Source: a virus
Reading direction: 5' to 3' (one strand)
DNA: 38,780 bases
IMG/VR virus record: IMGVR_UViG_3300042471_000681
Location: 1-38,780 of that record
Shown here one piece after another: positions 22,617-30,154 of this stretch (the first letter of the stretch is position 1; every line of letters starts with the position of its first letter). The position numbers and the translations under genes were made by a program. The notes below the pieces were generated by a model that searched no databases, was not told where the DNA came from, and saw nothing but the letters and a program-made list of their open reading frames with translations.

Positions 22617-22996
22617 AGGGTGAACTTCTGACTACTGCGTTTTGTGCCACCGGTCCATCCAACCTGCAAGCGTGTAGCCCCGCAGCGCACTCGCACCTCG
22701 GGGTTATCCCGCTCTACTTCCTTGAGAAACTGAGAATCCTTCCAGCAATCGTACCCAAGCCTGTTCCCCCAGGCATGGTAGAGGGTGGGGTCGATACGCA
22801 TCCGCAGGCGCCCGATGCCGTCAACGGATCGGATATCGCGATCCGAGTCCTTGGCGATGCGCTTTTGATCAATGCCGGCCTTGACCCAGTCCTTCTGGAT
22901 GCCGGTTTGGAACTCTTTGATGACGGCGCGGCGCAGTTCGCCGGGCAGGTCGTCGAGAGCGTTTGCGATGACGGATGCTGCGGAATTCTGGGCCAT
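22613..22996 (-). CDS. 127-aa conserved head-region protein
   Basis: This is the first gene after the major capsid gene and its hairpin. The helical N-terminus (SVIANALDDLPGELRRAVIKEF) is followed by KDSDRDIRSVDGIGRLRMRI, DPTLYHAWGNRLGYDCWKD and RVRCGATRLQVGW. I recall similar proteins beside capsid genes in phages but no defined function; a head-completion or connector role is plausible by position. There is no Shine-Dalgarno before the ATG, and the sequence leading into it is pyrimidine-rich. Confidence 0.6.
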   Translation of the reverse strand: MAQNSAASVIANALDDLPGELRRAVIKEFQTGIQKDWVKAGIDQKRIAKDSDRDIRSVDGIGRLRMRIDPTLYHAWGNRLGYDCWKDSQFLKEVERDNPEVRVRCGATRLQVGWTGGTKRSSQKFTL

Positions 22997-23010
22997 GAGA
23001 AAAGTAAGGA

Positions 23011-23035
23011 GGGGAGGCCCGTGATGGACCTCCCC
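23011..23035 (-). terminator. hairpin after the major capsid gene
   Basis: The 25-bp inverted repeat lies 14 bp downstream of the capsid stop codon. Read on the coding strand it forms a 10-bp stem (GGGGAGGTCC/GGGCCTCCCC, one G-U pair) with loop ATCAC, followed by a moderately T-rich run (TCCTTACTTTTC) and preceded by AAAAAAA. On the opposite strand the G-U becomes a C-A mismatch, so the RNA of the capsid operon is the likelier functional form. It probably acts as a partial terminator or RNA stabiliser that sets capsid protein levels. Confidence 0.65.
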
Positions 23036-23049
23036 TGTTGGTTTTTTTA

Positions 23050-24111
23050 TTAGCTGGCGCCGTTGAACATACCAAAGCCGCTCGGGTTCTTCACCACGAG
23101 ACCGGCAATGGCCTCAATCAAACGGGCAGGGCCGCCGCCGGCGTCGGGCAAGGTCTTGACCTGCGGGAGCTTGGCGTAGCGGACCTCGACCATGTCCATC
23201 GGGATGACGTAGCCCTTGTAGGCAAGAGCGTCCAATTCAGTACCGTTTTTACCACCAATAAAAGTGGACGGATGTAAAATTAACCGTCCGAAATCCCCTT
23301 CAAAAATATCGATTGAGGACTTAAACGTGTCGTTCGACAGCTCCTGATTGAAGGTGCGGACAGAGGTTTGGGTAACGCTGTTTGTGACGGCATTAAGCGT
23401 ACCAGCGCCAGCGGTCAGGTTGGTGAACGCACGCTTGAGCGTGGTGCCCAGGATGCAATCGTAGTCCCGGAAGGTGCCGGTGACGCCGTAGACGGCAGTC
23501 AGCACGTTCTGGGCGGTGGCCTCGGTGAAATTGGCGGACGTAATGCTACTCACAGCGCCGGAGGCCGGCTTGAAAAGCGAACCGTTGGCGACAGCGCCGA
23601 TGTTTGCGGCGTTGTCGGCGGTCAACCAGTTGCCCAAGGAGCCGGTCTGGTACGGGTTGGAGGTGCTGACCTCGGTCTGCGCAGCCTGGTTGGTGCACAT
23701 GAAGGTCGCCTCCATGGAGCGCTTGAGCTCAACGAGGCGTTTGGCAATGCCGTTTGCGAGCTCATCGCTCACGCCGGCCACGTTCTGCGTCTCAGCGATG
23801 AAACCGATGCGCAGGTCATTGCGGAACACCTGTCCGTAGTTGTTCAGGCGGGTCCGGTTCTGCACCGGGTTGCCGGCGCCGGACACGGTCACGTCGGCGC
23901 CGTCGACAACGCCACCCATGATCGGGGCAGCGTAGTTGTCGACCTGCCACGAGAACTGCATATTACCGAGGTCCTTGCCCTTGGGGGCCATGGACACAAA
24001 CGGGGTCGACTTGGCGTCGACAATGGCGATGTAGTCCGCCAAATCCTCACGGATCGCGGACGTTGAAGCGAGCGGTACTGTACCGGATTGGTTTTCTTGG
24101 AGCAGGGGCAT
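23050..24111 (-). CDS. major capsid protein (SU10-like, DUF5309)
   Basis: In this 353-aa protein the N-terminal pattern REDLADYIAIVDAKSTPFVSM, followed by FSWQVDNYAAP and RNDLRIGFIAETQNVAGVSD and later LVELKRSMEATFM, fits the SU10-type major capsid family (DUF5309), a version of the HK97 fold. The C-terminal part (DIFEGDFGRLILHPSTF; KGYVIPMDMVEVRYAKLPQV; RLIEAIAGLVVKNPSGFGMF) is also typical. It builds the icosahedral shell. It starts 3 bp after the scaffold gene stop and is followed by a hairpin. The length is normal and no inserted domain is visible. Confidence 0.85.
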   Translation of the reverse strand: MPLLQENQSGTVPLASTSAIREDLADYIAIVDAKSTPFVSMAPKGKDLGNMQFSWQVDNYAAPIMGGVVDGADVTVSGAGNPVQNRTRLNNYGQVFRNDLRIGFIAETQNVAGVSDELANGIAKRLVELKRSMEATFMCTNQAAQTEVSTSNPYQTGSLGNWLTADNAANIGAVANGSLFKPASGAVSSITSANFTEATAQNVLTAVYGVTGTFRDYDCILGTTLKRAFTNLTAGAGTLNAVTNSVTQTSVRTFNQELSNDTFKSSIDIFEGDFGRLILHPSTFIGGKNGTELDALAYKGYVIPMDMVEVRYAKLPQVKTLPDAGGGPARLIEAIAGLVVKNPSGFGMFNGAS

Positions 24112-24114
24112 GAT

Positions 24115-25161
24115 TTAGAGCATCCTTTTGAGTACTTGGGCTAATTCGGTGGTCGTCCCGGACTTGGTGAATCGCGACTTGGCGTTGTCCAGGCCGACCT
24201 TGGCCGCATCCTTCTTTGCAGGGATTGCGGTCGGTCGACCGGGCTGGTTGGGTGCCTTGACTAGTGGGCGGGTGGCAGATGGCTTGCCCTTGGCGGACTC
24301 CTTCTCTAGGCGCAGCTTGCGCCCGGCAATGAAGTCACCGACCAGCACCTGGTACTCCGGCAGTGAGGCAATCTGCGGCAGTTGCCGCAGGACGGCCTGC
24401 GCCTCGGTGTACTCGGTAGCCGAACGGTCCTTCCACCATGGGTAGAGTTGTTCTGCGATTGGCTTGATCTGCTGATAGTTCTGCAGGAAGCGAGCGCGGT
24501 TTGGGATGTGCAGATCAATGGCGTCTTCTACACGCCGCTTAATCTGTTTCACCTCGTCCGAACTGTACTCCTTGCCCTCTACTTCGCAGCCGTCGATGTT
24601 GTCCTCGCACCACCGTTTCAGATTCCGGGCCTTGCTCCACTCATCGTTGAGCTTGGACGCGTCCCAGACGTCGGCAAACGGGTCTGCGGCGGACTGCACC
24701 GCGGTCGGCCTATCAACACTCTGCTCCAGCTTGGTCTTGGCGTCGTTGAGCTCCCGCTCGAGTGCCTCGGCCTTCTCCAGCGCCTCTTTCTTTTGGCGCG
24801 TGAGCTTGTCGATGCGTTTGCGGTAGCCCAGCGATTCCTCGTCGCTGTTCTCTTCGGTCTCGGAAAGAACCTCCTGATCAGGCGACTCGGCCTGATCGTC
24901 CGTTTGTTCTGCGGTCGGCTCCGCATCCTCGGCCTGATCGTCCACAGAAGTGGATTCCGGCTCCGGCGCTTGTCGCTCGACGGATGACGCCTTCTCTTCC
25001 TCCCCGCTGAAGCGTGACTTCAGTAGCTTGGCCAACGCCGATTCGTCGAACTGCATCGGGTTGATTGGGGGCTGTGCCGTGTTTTGGGCAGGTTTCGCTT
25101 CCTGTGTATTCGTCGGGATGTCCATGCTTTTAGACCCTGCAAGCCGGGTATGCTGCGCCAT
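24115..25161 (-). CDS. scaffolding protein
   Basis: The 348-aa, highly charged protein is placed between portal and capsid. Residues about 50-115 are Glu/Ser/Asp-rich and low in complexity; residues about 115-150 form a strong coiled coil (KRIDKLTRQKKEALEKAEAL and ERELNDAKTKLEQSV). The C-terminus is basic (LRLEKESAKGKPSATRPLVK), as expected for a scaffold that binds the inner capsid surface. An alternative start lies at residue 13 (ATG 25125); neither start has a strong Shine-Dalgarno. The function is inferred from position and composition and is well supported by both. Confidence 0.75.
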   Translation of the reverse strand: MAQHTRLAGSKSMDIPTNTQEAKPAQNTAQPPINPMQFDESALAKLLKSRFSGEEEKASSVERQAPEPESTSVDDQAEDAEPTAEQTDDQAESPDQEVLSETEENSDEESLGYRKRIDKLTRQKKEALEKAEALERELNDAKTKLEQSVDRPTAVQSAADPFADVWDASKLNDEWSKARNLKRWCEDNIDGCEVEGKEYSSDEVKQIKRRVEDAIDLHIPNRARFLQNYQQIKPIAEQLYPWWKDRSATEYTEAQAVLRQLPQIASLPEYQVLVGDFIAGRKLRLEKESAKGKPSATRPLVKAPNQPGRPTAIPAKKDAAKVGLDNAKSRFTKSGTTTELAQVLKRML

Positions 25162-25204
25162 GGTTGTTGAAGGCCAACCAAGAAGCCGTTGTGTGAGTGA
25201 GAGC

Positions 25205-25447
25205 CTAGAATTGACCGGAAGTCAACTCCCTCCCGTTTCTTAACGCACTGATTTGTGCGATGAGATCCTTGATTGCGGCGGCGCGTCCTGAGTTATAGGC
25301 ACGGTCCTCCGCAGAAAGTGATGGGATGATGGCGTTGTGCACCTCATCCCGGAGTGTGTCGTCGAGGATTTGGCCCATGGCCTTGAGCACCGGGTGCTCC
25401 TCGGACACGGAGAGGGCCTCGGAAAGCTGTTCGTCGGTCAGTTTCAT
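25205..25447 (-). CDS. 80-aa portal-linked protein
   Basis: The small acidic helical protein starts MKLTDEQLSEALSVSEEHPV and contains the segment SAEDRAYNSGRAAAIKDLIA. Short proteins with this pattern often follow portal genes in podovirus-like phages. The ATG at 25447 overlaps the portal stop as ATGA, tying its synthesis to the portal. It could be a head-assembly chaperone, but its role is not known to me. It is followed by a 43-bp gap before the scaffold gene. Confidence 0.6.
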   Translation of the reverse strand: MKLTDEQLSEALSVSEEHPVLKAMGQILDDTLRDEVHNAIIPSLSAEDRAYNSGRAAAIKDLIAQISALRNGRELTSGQF

Positions 25448-27531
25448 TGGACTCCAAGGCGGCCGGTGATGGCGTTCTGCTGCTGTTGGACGCTGAACTG
25501 CAGGTTCTCAATGTACTTCTGCAGGTTGGCTTGGAAAAGCGGATCCTGCTGGAGCTGGGCCTGATATTTCGGGTTGGATTGCAGGACCTGTTGGCTGAAT
25601 TGCAGGCGCATGGGTGCGGTGGGGTCGTTCTCCCGGAGCTGGGGGGGATTGCCGAGGGACATCAGCGCGATCTCGTCGTTGGTCTCGTTGAACATCTTCT
25701 GCGCGGCCGGCCCCTGCTGCATGACGAGTTCGCTGGCTAAGGTCGGGTCGATGGCTCGGAGTGCGACGGAGATCAGCTTGGCCCGGTCGATCACGCCGGC
25801 AGTGTCGAGGGGCAGAACGAGGGTGCTGATGGCCTTGAGCTTCTCGGTTACGAGGTCGGTACTCATTTCCCTGACATCAAACTTGAGCATCACGTCGAAG
25901 TCCTGCACGTCCTGCGGGAGCGGGGTGGCCGAGGCCGTGATGCGCTGGATCTCGGCGGGGCCGATGTACTGCAGCGTGAGGGCTAGTACCTGGCGGAATG
26001 CCTCGGTCCAGCCATGCAGCCAGTTGTTGATCAAACGCTGCTGGCGCATCTGGGTGATGACCGGCGGGACCTTCTCGGTCGGGCGTCCGAAGTAGCGGTC
26101 AGTCTGGGCCTCAATGGCTGCGATCAGTTGAAAGGCTACACCGGGCTCGCGTGCGGGTGGTTGCAAAAAGCCGATCTCGCCGCGGCGCAGGACAGGAATC
26201 TGAATTGCGGGACCGATCTTCAGGTTGCCGCCGCGGGTTTTGGGGACCTCGATGGGCGGAAGCGTGGCGAGCGACGTGTAGTCGAATATGGAGTCGCGCT
26301 GGGCCTTGACCTCGTGCTGCCAGGTGGAACAGACCTCGGGCACGCCACGGCTCTCGGTGATCTGGCGGTGGATGAGCTCGGAGCGCCAGATAACGAAGGG
26401 ATACTGACCGTGCGCGTAGTCGAGCCCCTCAAAGTAGCCCCACTTGTCGCCGACTTGGGGGCTGAAGACGGTGTAGAACACGCCGGGGATGCCGTCTGAG
26501 TCGACTGCTTTCTGGTAGGCATAGACCACCTCAATCAGATTCTCGCGGTCGAGGATGGAGTTCTCGGCAATGCCGACGGCGCCATACTGGAAGGCAGCGT
26601 AGTCACTGAAACGGCCCATCGTGTTGATGGCCTCCTGGGCCCACTCGGCGTCCCACTCCTCGGTCTCGACCTTGTTCAGGAGCTGGGCCTCTGTCATGTA
26701 GAACCGGCGGAAGACTACTCGGGCGGACTGAATATCGGTGGTCTCGGGCGGGAACACCAGCTCGTCCCAGGGTGCTAGGGCTGCGATCATGGGCTTGTTG
26801 CTGACCATGGTGGGGATGGGGAAGTCGCACTCTCCCTCGGTGCGCAGGTCGCGGATGGCCTTGAGCGCCCGGCGCTTGCGCAGGTTGGGGAAGGCAGCGA
26901 GCAGGAGCTCCGCGGATTGGTCGTCGGCCTCGGGGTTGGCGATGAGATTGGGCAGGTCGGCCAGGATGGAGCCCTCGGGCGACTGGGCTGCCAAGGCCAT
27001 GATCTGGTCCATGGTCAGGTACTGCTCCTTCTGCCCCATCTCCTGCTGCCAGGTGACATGGACGCCGGCCCAGCCGTAGGTCCAGAGGTACTGAGAGAGC
27101 AACTCGACCTCGCGGGTGAGGTCGTTGTACATCCGGGCGTTGACCGTCCAGTCCATCAGGTTGTGCGCGGTGACCGCTTGGTCGAGCTGGCTGATGTTGG
27201 TTGGCGACACGCGGAGCATCGAGCGCCAGAAGGAGGTGGAACAGAGGTCGACGAGGCCGTTGATCACCTCGTCGGCGAGCGGGATGCGCGTGTCGGAGGC
27301 CCCGTCCCAGGGGAATGCCGGGGCATTGCGGTTGGAATCATTCCACTTCTTGCCATCGTCACTCTGGCCGGGCCAGCGGCAGAAGCGCACGTTCTCCACA
27401 TTCTCAACACGGGCGTAGACGCCGTAGTCGGTGGCTGAGCGCCGTAGTTCCTCGGTTAATGCCGGTACATTGGGCTCGTCGCCGACCCGTGCCATCACGT
27501 CGGTTGCTTGCTTGTATGAATCGCCTTGCAT
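25444..27531 (-). CDS. portal protein
   Basis: The 695-aa protein starts at ATG 27531, 11 bp after the terminase stop; the longer frame would need a TTG inside that gene. Recognisable portal features are the N-terminal crown/wing region (CRWPGQSDDGKKWNDS; FPWDGASDTRIPLAD), WTYGWAGVHVTWQQEMGQK, the stem region around QTDRYFGRPTEKVPPVITQM, and a Gln-rich C-terminal barrel (LQSNPKYQAQLQQDPLFQAN). The position directly after large terminase and before scaffold and capsid supports the call. The dodecameric portal forms the DNA entry/exit pore. Confidence 0.8.
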   Translation of the reverse strand: MQGDSYKQATDVMARVGDEPNVPALTEELRRSATDYGVYARVENVENVRFCRWPGQSDDGKKWNDSNRNAPAFPWDGASDTRIPLADEVINGLVDLCSTSFWRSMLRVSPTNISQLDQAVTAHNLMDWTVNARMYNDLTREVELLSQYLWTYGWAGVHVTWQQEMGQKEQYLTMDQIMALAAQSPEGSILADLPNLIANPEADDQSAELLLAAFPNLRKRRALKAIRDLRTEGECDFPIPTMVSNKPMIAALAPWDELVFPPETTDIQSARVVFRRFYMTEAQLLNKVETEEWDAEWAQEAINTMGRFSDYAAFQYGAVGIAENSILDRENLIEVVYAYQKAVDSDGIPGVFYTVFSPQVGDKWGYFEGLDYAHGQYPFVIWRSELIHRQITESRGVPEVCSTWQHEVKAQRDSIFDYTSLATLPPIEVPKTRGGNLKIGPAIQIPVLRRGEIGFLQPPAREPGVAFQLIAAIEAQTDRYFGRPTEKVPPVITQMRQQRLINNWLHGWTEAFRQVLALTLQYIGPAEIQRITASATPLPQDVQDFDVMLKFDVREMSTDLVTEKLKAISTLVLPLDTAGVIDRAKLISVALRAIDPTLASELVMQQGPAAQKMFNETNDEIALMSLGNPPQLRENDPTAPMRLQFSQQVLQSNPKYQAQLQQDPLFQANLQKYIENLQFSVQQQQNAITGRLGVQ

Positions 27532-27542
27532 GATCGTTTCTT

Positions 27543-29255
27543 TTAGTATCCACCGCCGCCGCGACAATCAAAGCCCCCGCGGCCTACGAACGCAAGACTT
27601 GAGACCAAAAGCATCCCCAGGCAGTCGATGGGATCTTTAGTGCAGCCCTTCTGCCCGTCGCGGCCGGTGTGCTCGGAGAGTGCGTAAGCAAGGTTGGTGC
27701 AGGTGTCGGTGATGTAGAGGGAGGGCTCGTTGAGCGCGGTGAGCGGCTGGGTGGCGTCGTAGGAGAGGAGACTATTGATGGCGGATGTGCGCTGGTCGAC
27801 GGGCACGCCGGGTGCGGGAATGAAGGCCATGCCATCGTCGGTGGGGTCGTCGGATTCGGCCAGGAGGTCGATGAGGGTCGTGCCGCCGGCCTCGGAGAGC
27901 GCGGGGGAACCGCCGGCCTTGGGGTCGATCAGGCGCATGACGGGCTCGCCGTAGCCGAGGTCGGACTCAATCTGGCGGAAGAGGTTGCGGTACTCGGAGA
28001 TGGAACGGCCGGCGTCTAGGGTTTGGGCGGGACCGAACTTGCCGTCGGGTTTTTCGGAGGGCAGCGCCCACTCGCCGTAGTTGGAGAAGTCGGGGAACTC
28101 ACGGACCACGATGCGCTTGCCGTCCTCGTAGACCAGGAGCCACAGGCAGAACCAATTCCGGGCGCCGGCGGGGTCGCAGACCATGTACAGCGTGCCGCCG
28201 GGTGGCACCTTGGAGGCCGGGATGCAGTGAATATCGGGGCGGAAACGGGCGAATGCCTTGCCGATGTTGTCCGAGGCCCAGCCGTAGGCCCGGGTCAGGA
28301 TCTGGCCCATGGGCGAGGCCACCAGCTTCAACTTCATCTCGTCGAAGGGGTTGTAGGGGTTGTCTTCGCTGAAGAAGAACACCGTCCTCCGGTTGGTCTG
28401 GGGCTGCACCATGGTGCGAGCAGCCTTTCCTATGGGCCACGTTGGAAGCGCTTGTTTACCTTTGAGCAACTCAGCATCATTGAAAGCCGATATAGCAGAG
28501 CCAGCAGTGAACTCCTTGTACACACTAGCCACACCTTCCAGCGGCGTCTGTGTCACCAAGAGCTTGCCACGGCGTGTAATCAGTCGATACCGCAACGTCT
28601 CAACCCAGCTCTGCGGCACCAACTCATCGCACCAGATCAAGTCGGCCTCGCGGCCCTCGATGGTGTTCTCGGATTGCGTGTAGTTCAGAAAGTCGCAGCG
28701 GGAGCCGTTGGGTAGGATGAATGAGCCGTCGGTGAAGCCATTTTTGCGGCTGTAGTTCAGGTAGTGAATACGGCCCTTTTTGGTCGCCCGGAGTGCGACG
28801 GGCAGGTAGTTGTAGATCGCGGGCTGTTGCACGGTGACCGAGGTGGCGTGAGAGGTGTGACAGCAGAGAACCGATGCGTTCTCCTTCTCGAGGAGGGTTT
28901 GAACCACGCGGCGGGCGGCCCAGAGGGTTTTACCGGCGCGGTTGCCGCCGGAGATGAGGAGCTCCTGGGTGAGCAAATACTCGGTGTTGGCGATTTCCCA
29001 GTGGTCCGGGATGAAGCCGTAGGTGTAGGGGTCGGCCTTCTCGAGGAGCACGAGCTGGGTGCGCTTCTGCTTCAGCTCGAGTGCCCGGGGGTGATGGGCG
29101 TCGACCCGGGGGATGACGGGGTGCAGCGGTTGCTCGTTCCACCAGGTGTCGTTGCAGTGGTCGGAGCAGAAGCGCTTTTGGTTTGGGCCGATGCGGACCT
29201 TGATGATCTCGAAGGGCTTGGAGCAGGTGAGGCAGAGGTTGGGTGGTTGGCTCAT
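27543..29255 (-). CDS. terL: terminase large subunit with N-terminal zinc-finger motif
   Basis: This 570-aa packaging motor has Walker A GGNRAGKT at 103-110, Walker B LIWCDE with Asp210 and Glu211, a coupling segment RGKLLVTQTPLEG, and the RNase H-like nuclease beginning at MVCDPAGARNW (Asp361). It translocates DNA into the prohead and cuts it. An uncommon feature is a Cys8-x2-Cys11 ... Cys30-x3-Cys34 motif before the ATPase, probably a zinc-binding DNA or partner contact. The C-terminus ends GRGGFDCRGGGGY. The ATG at 29255 overlaps a possible 34-aa gene as ATGA. Confidence 0.9.
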   Translation of the reverse strand: MSQPPNLCLTCSKPFEIIKVRIGPNQKRFCSDHCNDTWWNEQPLHPVIPRVDAHHPRALELKQKRTQLVLLEKADPYTYGFIPDHWEIANTEYLLTQELLISGGNRAGKTLWAARRVVQTLLEKENASVLCCHTSHATSVTVQQPAIYNYLPVALRATKKGRIHYLNYSRKNGFTDGSFILPNGSRCDFLNYTQSENTIEGREADLIWCDELVPQSWVETLRYRLITRRGKLLVTQTPLEGVASVYKEFTAGSAISAFNDAELLKGKQALPTWPIGKAARTMVQPQTNRRTVFFFSEDNPYNPFDEMKLKLVASPMGQILTRAYGWASDNIGKAFARFRPDIHCIPASKVPPGGTLYMVCDPAGARNWFCLWLLVYEDGKRIVVREFPDFSNYGEWALPSEKPDGKFGPAQTLDAGRSISEYRNLFRQIESDLGYGEPVMRLIDPKAGGSPALSEAGGTTLIDLLAESDDPTDDGMAFIPAPGVPVDQRTSAINSLLSYDATQPLTALNEPSLYITDTCTNLAYALSEHTGRDGQKGCTKDPIDCLGMLLVSSLAFVGRGGFDCRGGGGY

Positions 29256-29356
29256 TTCCTAATATTTTTCGCTTTGGGAAACCCGTCGACTTTTACCGTC
29301 GCCGCGGATTGCCCGACCCCCTCCCCCGGGGTGGCCCTTGTAACGGGGTAGGACAT
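29252..29356 (-). CDS. possible 34-aa gene coupled to terminase
   Basis: A short frame starts at ATG 29356 with MSYPVTRATPGEGVG and ends in the ATGA overlap with the terminase start (KAKNIRK-stop). The coupling is the same as elsewhere in this phage, which favours translation. There is no good Shine-Dalgarno, and the GC-rich centre may be a DNA element instead. Its first 13 bases recur 164 bp upstream, where another frame (29293-29520) also begins M-S-Y-P. It may be a leader peptide or chance. Confidence 0.35.
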   Translation of the reverse strand: MSYPVTRATPGEGVGQSAATVKVDGFPKAKNIRK

Positions 29357-29533
29357 TGGTCCGGCGGATGGGCGCTGACGTGCGTTTCGATCAATGTTTG
29401 CAGGGGTTTGCTGCTGGTTTTCGTCACCAAGTGAATATAACTGCTATTGTAGGCATGAGTGGTGAAAACAGGCCTAAAAGCGTGGTTTTCAGTGGTGCTG
29501 CCGCGGTAGGGGTAGGACATTTCGGGCCATTAC
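29256..29533 (-). other. 278-bp intergenic region before terminase
   Basis: This is the longest region without a certain gene. It contains two exact 13-bp direct repeats GGGGTAGGACATT (29345-29357 and 29509-29521), the 16-mer ACCCCTGCAAACATTG (coding strand) at 29392-29407 that also occurs at 3069-3084, an AT-rich patch with TACAAT and TATATT at about 29430-29455 that could be a -10 region, and a C/G-rich run near 29310-29330. Being next to terminase it is also the natural place for a packaging (pac/cos) site or a late promoter. None of these is proven. Confidence 0.45.
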
Positions 29534-30154
29534 CTAAATCAGGTCGGGCGTCTGCTCGTCGTTCACAGGGGTCACGTCGCGCTCCTTCAGGTCCTTCATC
29601 AGGTCGCGATGGTTTACTGAGGCCGTCATGGCGAGGTGAATTGAGGTAGGTTGACCCTTAATTACAGCGAGTTTGTCGGTCAGCACAGCGACCGCTACGG
29701 GTAAGCCCCTATCATCTATCAAGTTAATAGAGGATTCAGCCAATCGCTTGGTGCCCTTCCAGATTGCAACCTCCAGGAATCCGGTCACGTCTTTCCGCCA
29801 ATCCTCCTCGTTTTCTGGATAGTCTACCGGGACCTTAACTCCTCGGATCAGCTTAAACGTAGTGGTGGGGCCAAGTCCGGTCTCTTCCGCAATCTTATCA
29901 ATCGACTTGTTCTCTAGGATACCAGCGACGACAGCGTCTGCTTTCTCTTGGGTCAGCTTGTTGTTGAAGTGTTGGCCTGGGTGGTGGGTTTTGATGTACC
30001 CAAGCTCTTTGACTGCGTTGAAAACCTTCTCCTGCGTTGCCTGAGGGATCTCGGTGTTGCCTGACAGCACTCGTTGCGTGTACAGGTAATTGACTCCGGC
30101 TGCCTTGGCGACGTCCTCGAGACTTGGTCTTTTCTTTGGTTTCTCACCCGGCAT
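29534..30154 (-). CDS. LacI-type HTH protein, putative small terminase or regulator
   Basis: In this 206-aa protein residues 10-60 match the LacI-family DNA-binding domain (SLEDVAKAAGVNYLYTQRVL then SGNTEIPQATQEKVFNAVKE), but no sugar-binding domain follows. A second helix-turn-helix (KSIDKIAEETGLGPTTTFKL) lies at about 82-105. The C-terminal part (LEVAIWKGTKRLAESSINLI; LPVAVAVLTDKLAVIKGQPT) resembles an oligomerisation region of small-terminase-like phage proteins. The position directly upstream of terL favours a DNA-recognition subunit of the packaging complex. The alternative is a transcriptional switch. Its ATG overlaps the glycosyltransferase gene by 11 bp. Confidence 0.6.
   Translation of the reverse strand: MPGEKPKKRPSLEDVAKAAGVNYLYTQRVLSGNTEIPQATQEKVFNAVKELGYIKTHHPGQHFNNKLTQEKADAVVAGILENKSIDKIAEETGLGPTTTFKLIRGVKVPVDYPENEEDWRKDVTGFLEVAIWKGTKRLAESSINLIDDRGLPVAVAVLTDKLAVIKGQPTSIHLAMTASVNHRDLMKDLKERDVTPVNDEQTPDLI

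Noticed and set aside
25444-27567. Longer portal start at TTG 27567
   Set aside because: It would overlap the terminase C-terminus by 25 bp with a rare start codon; ATG 27531 is simpler.
29293-29520. 75-aa frame beginning M-S-Y-P in the pre-terminase gap
   Set aside because: No ribosome binding site, Pro/Arg-rich end, and it overlaps the better-coupled 34-aa frame; kept only as part of the repeat observation.
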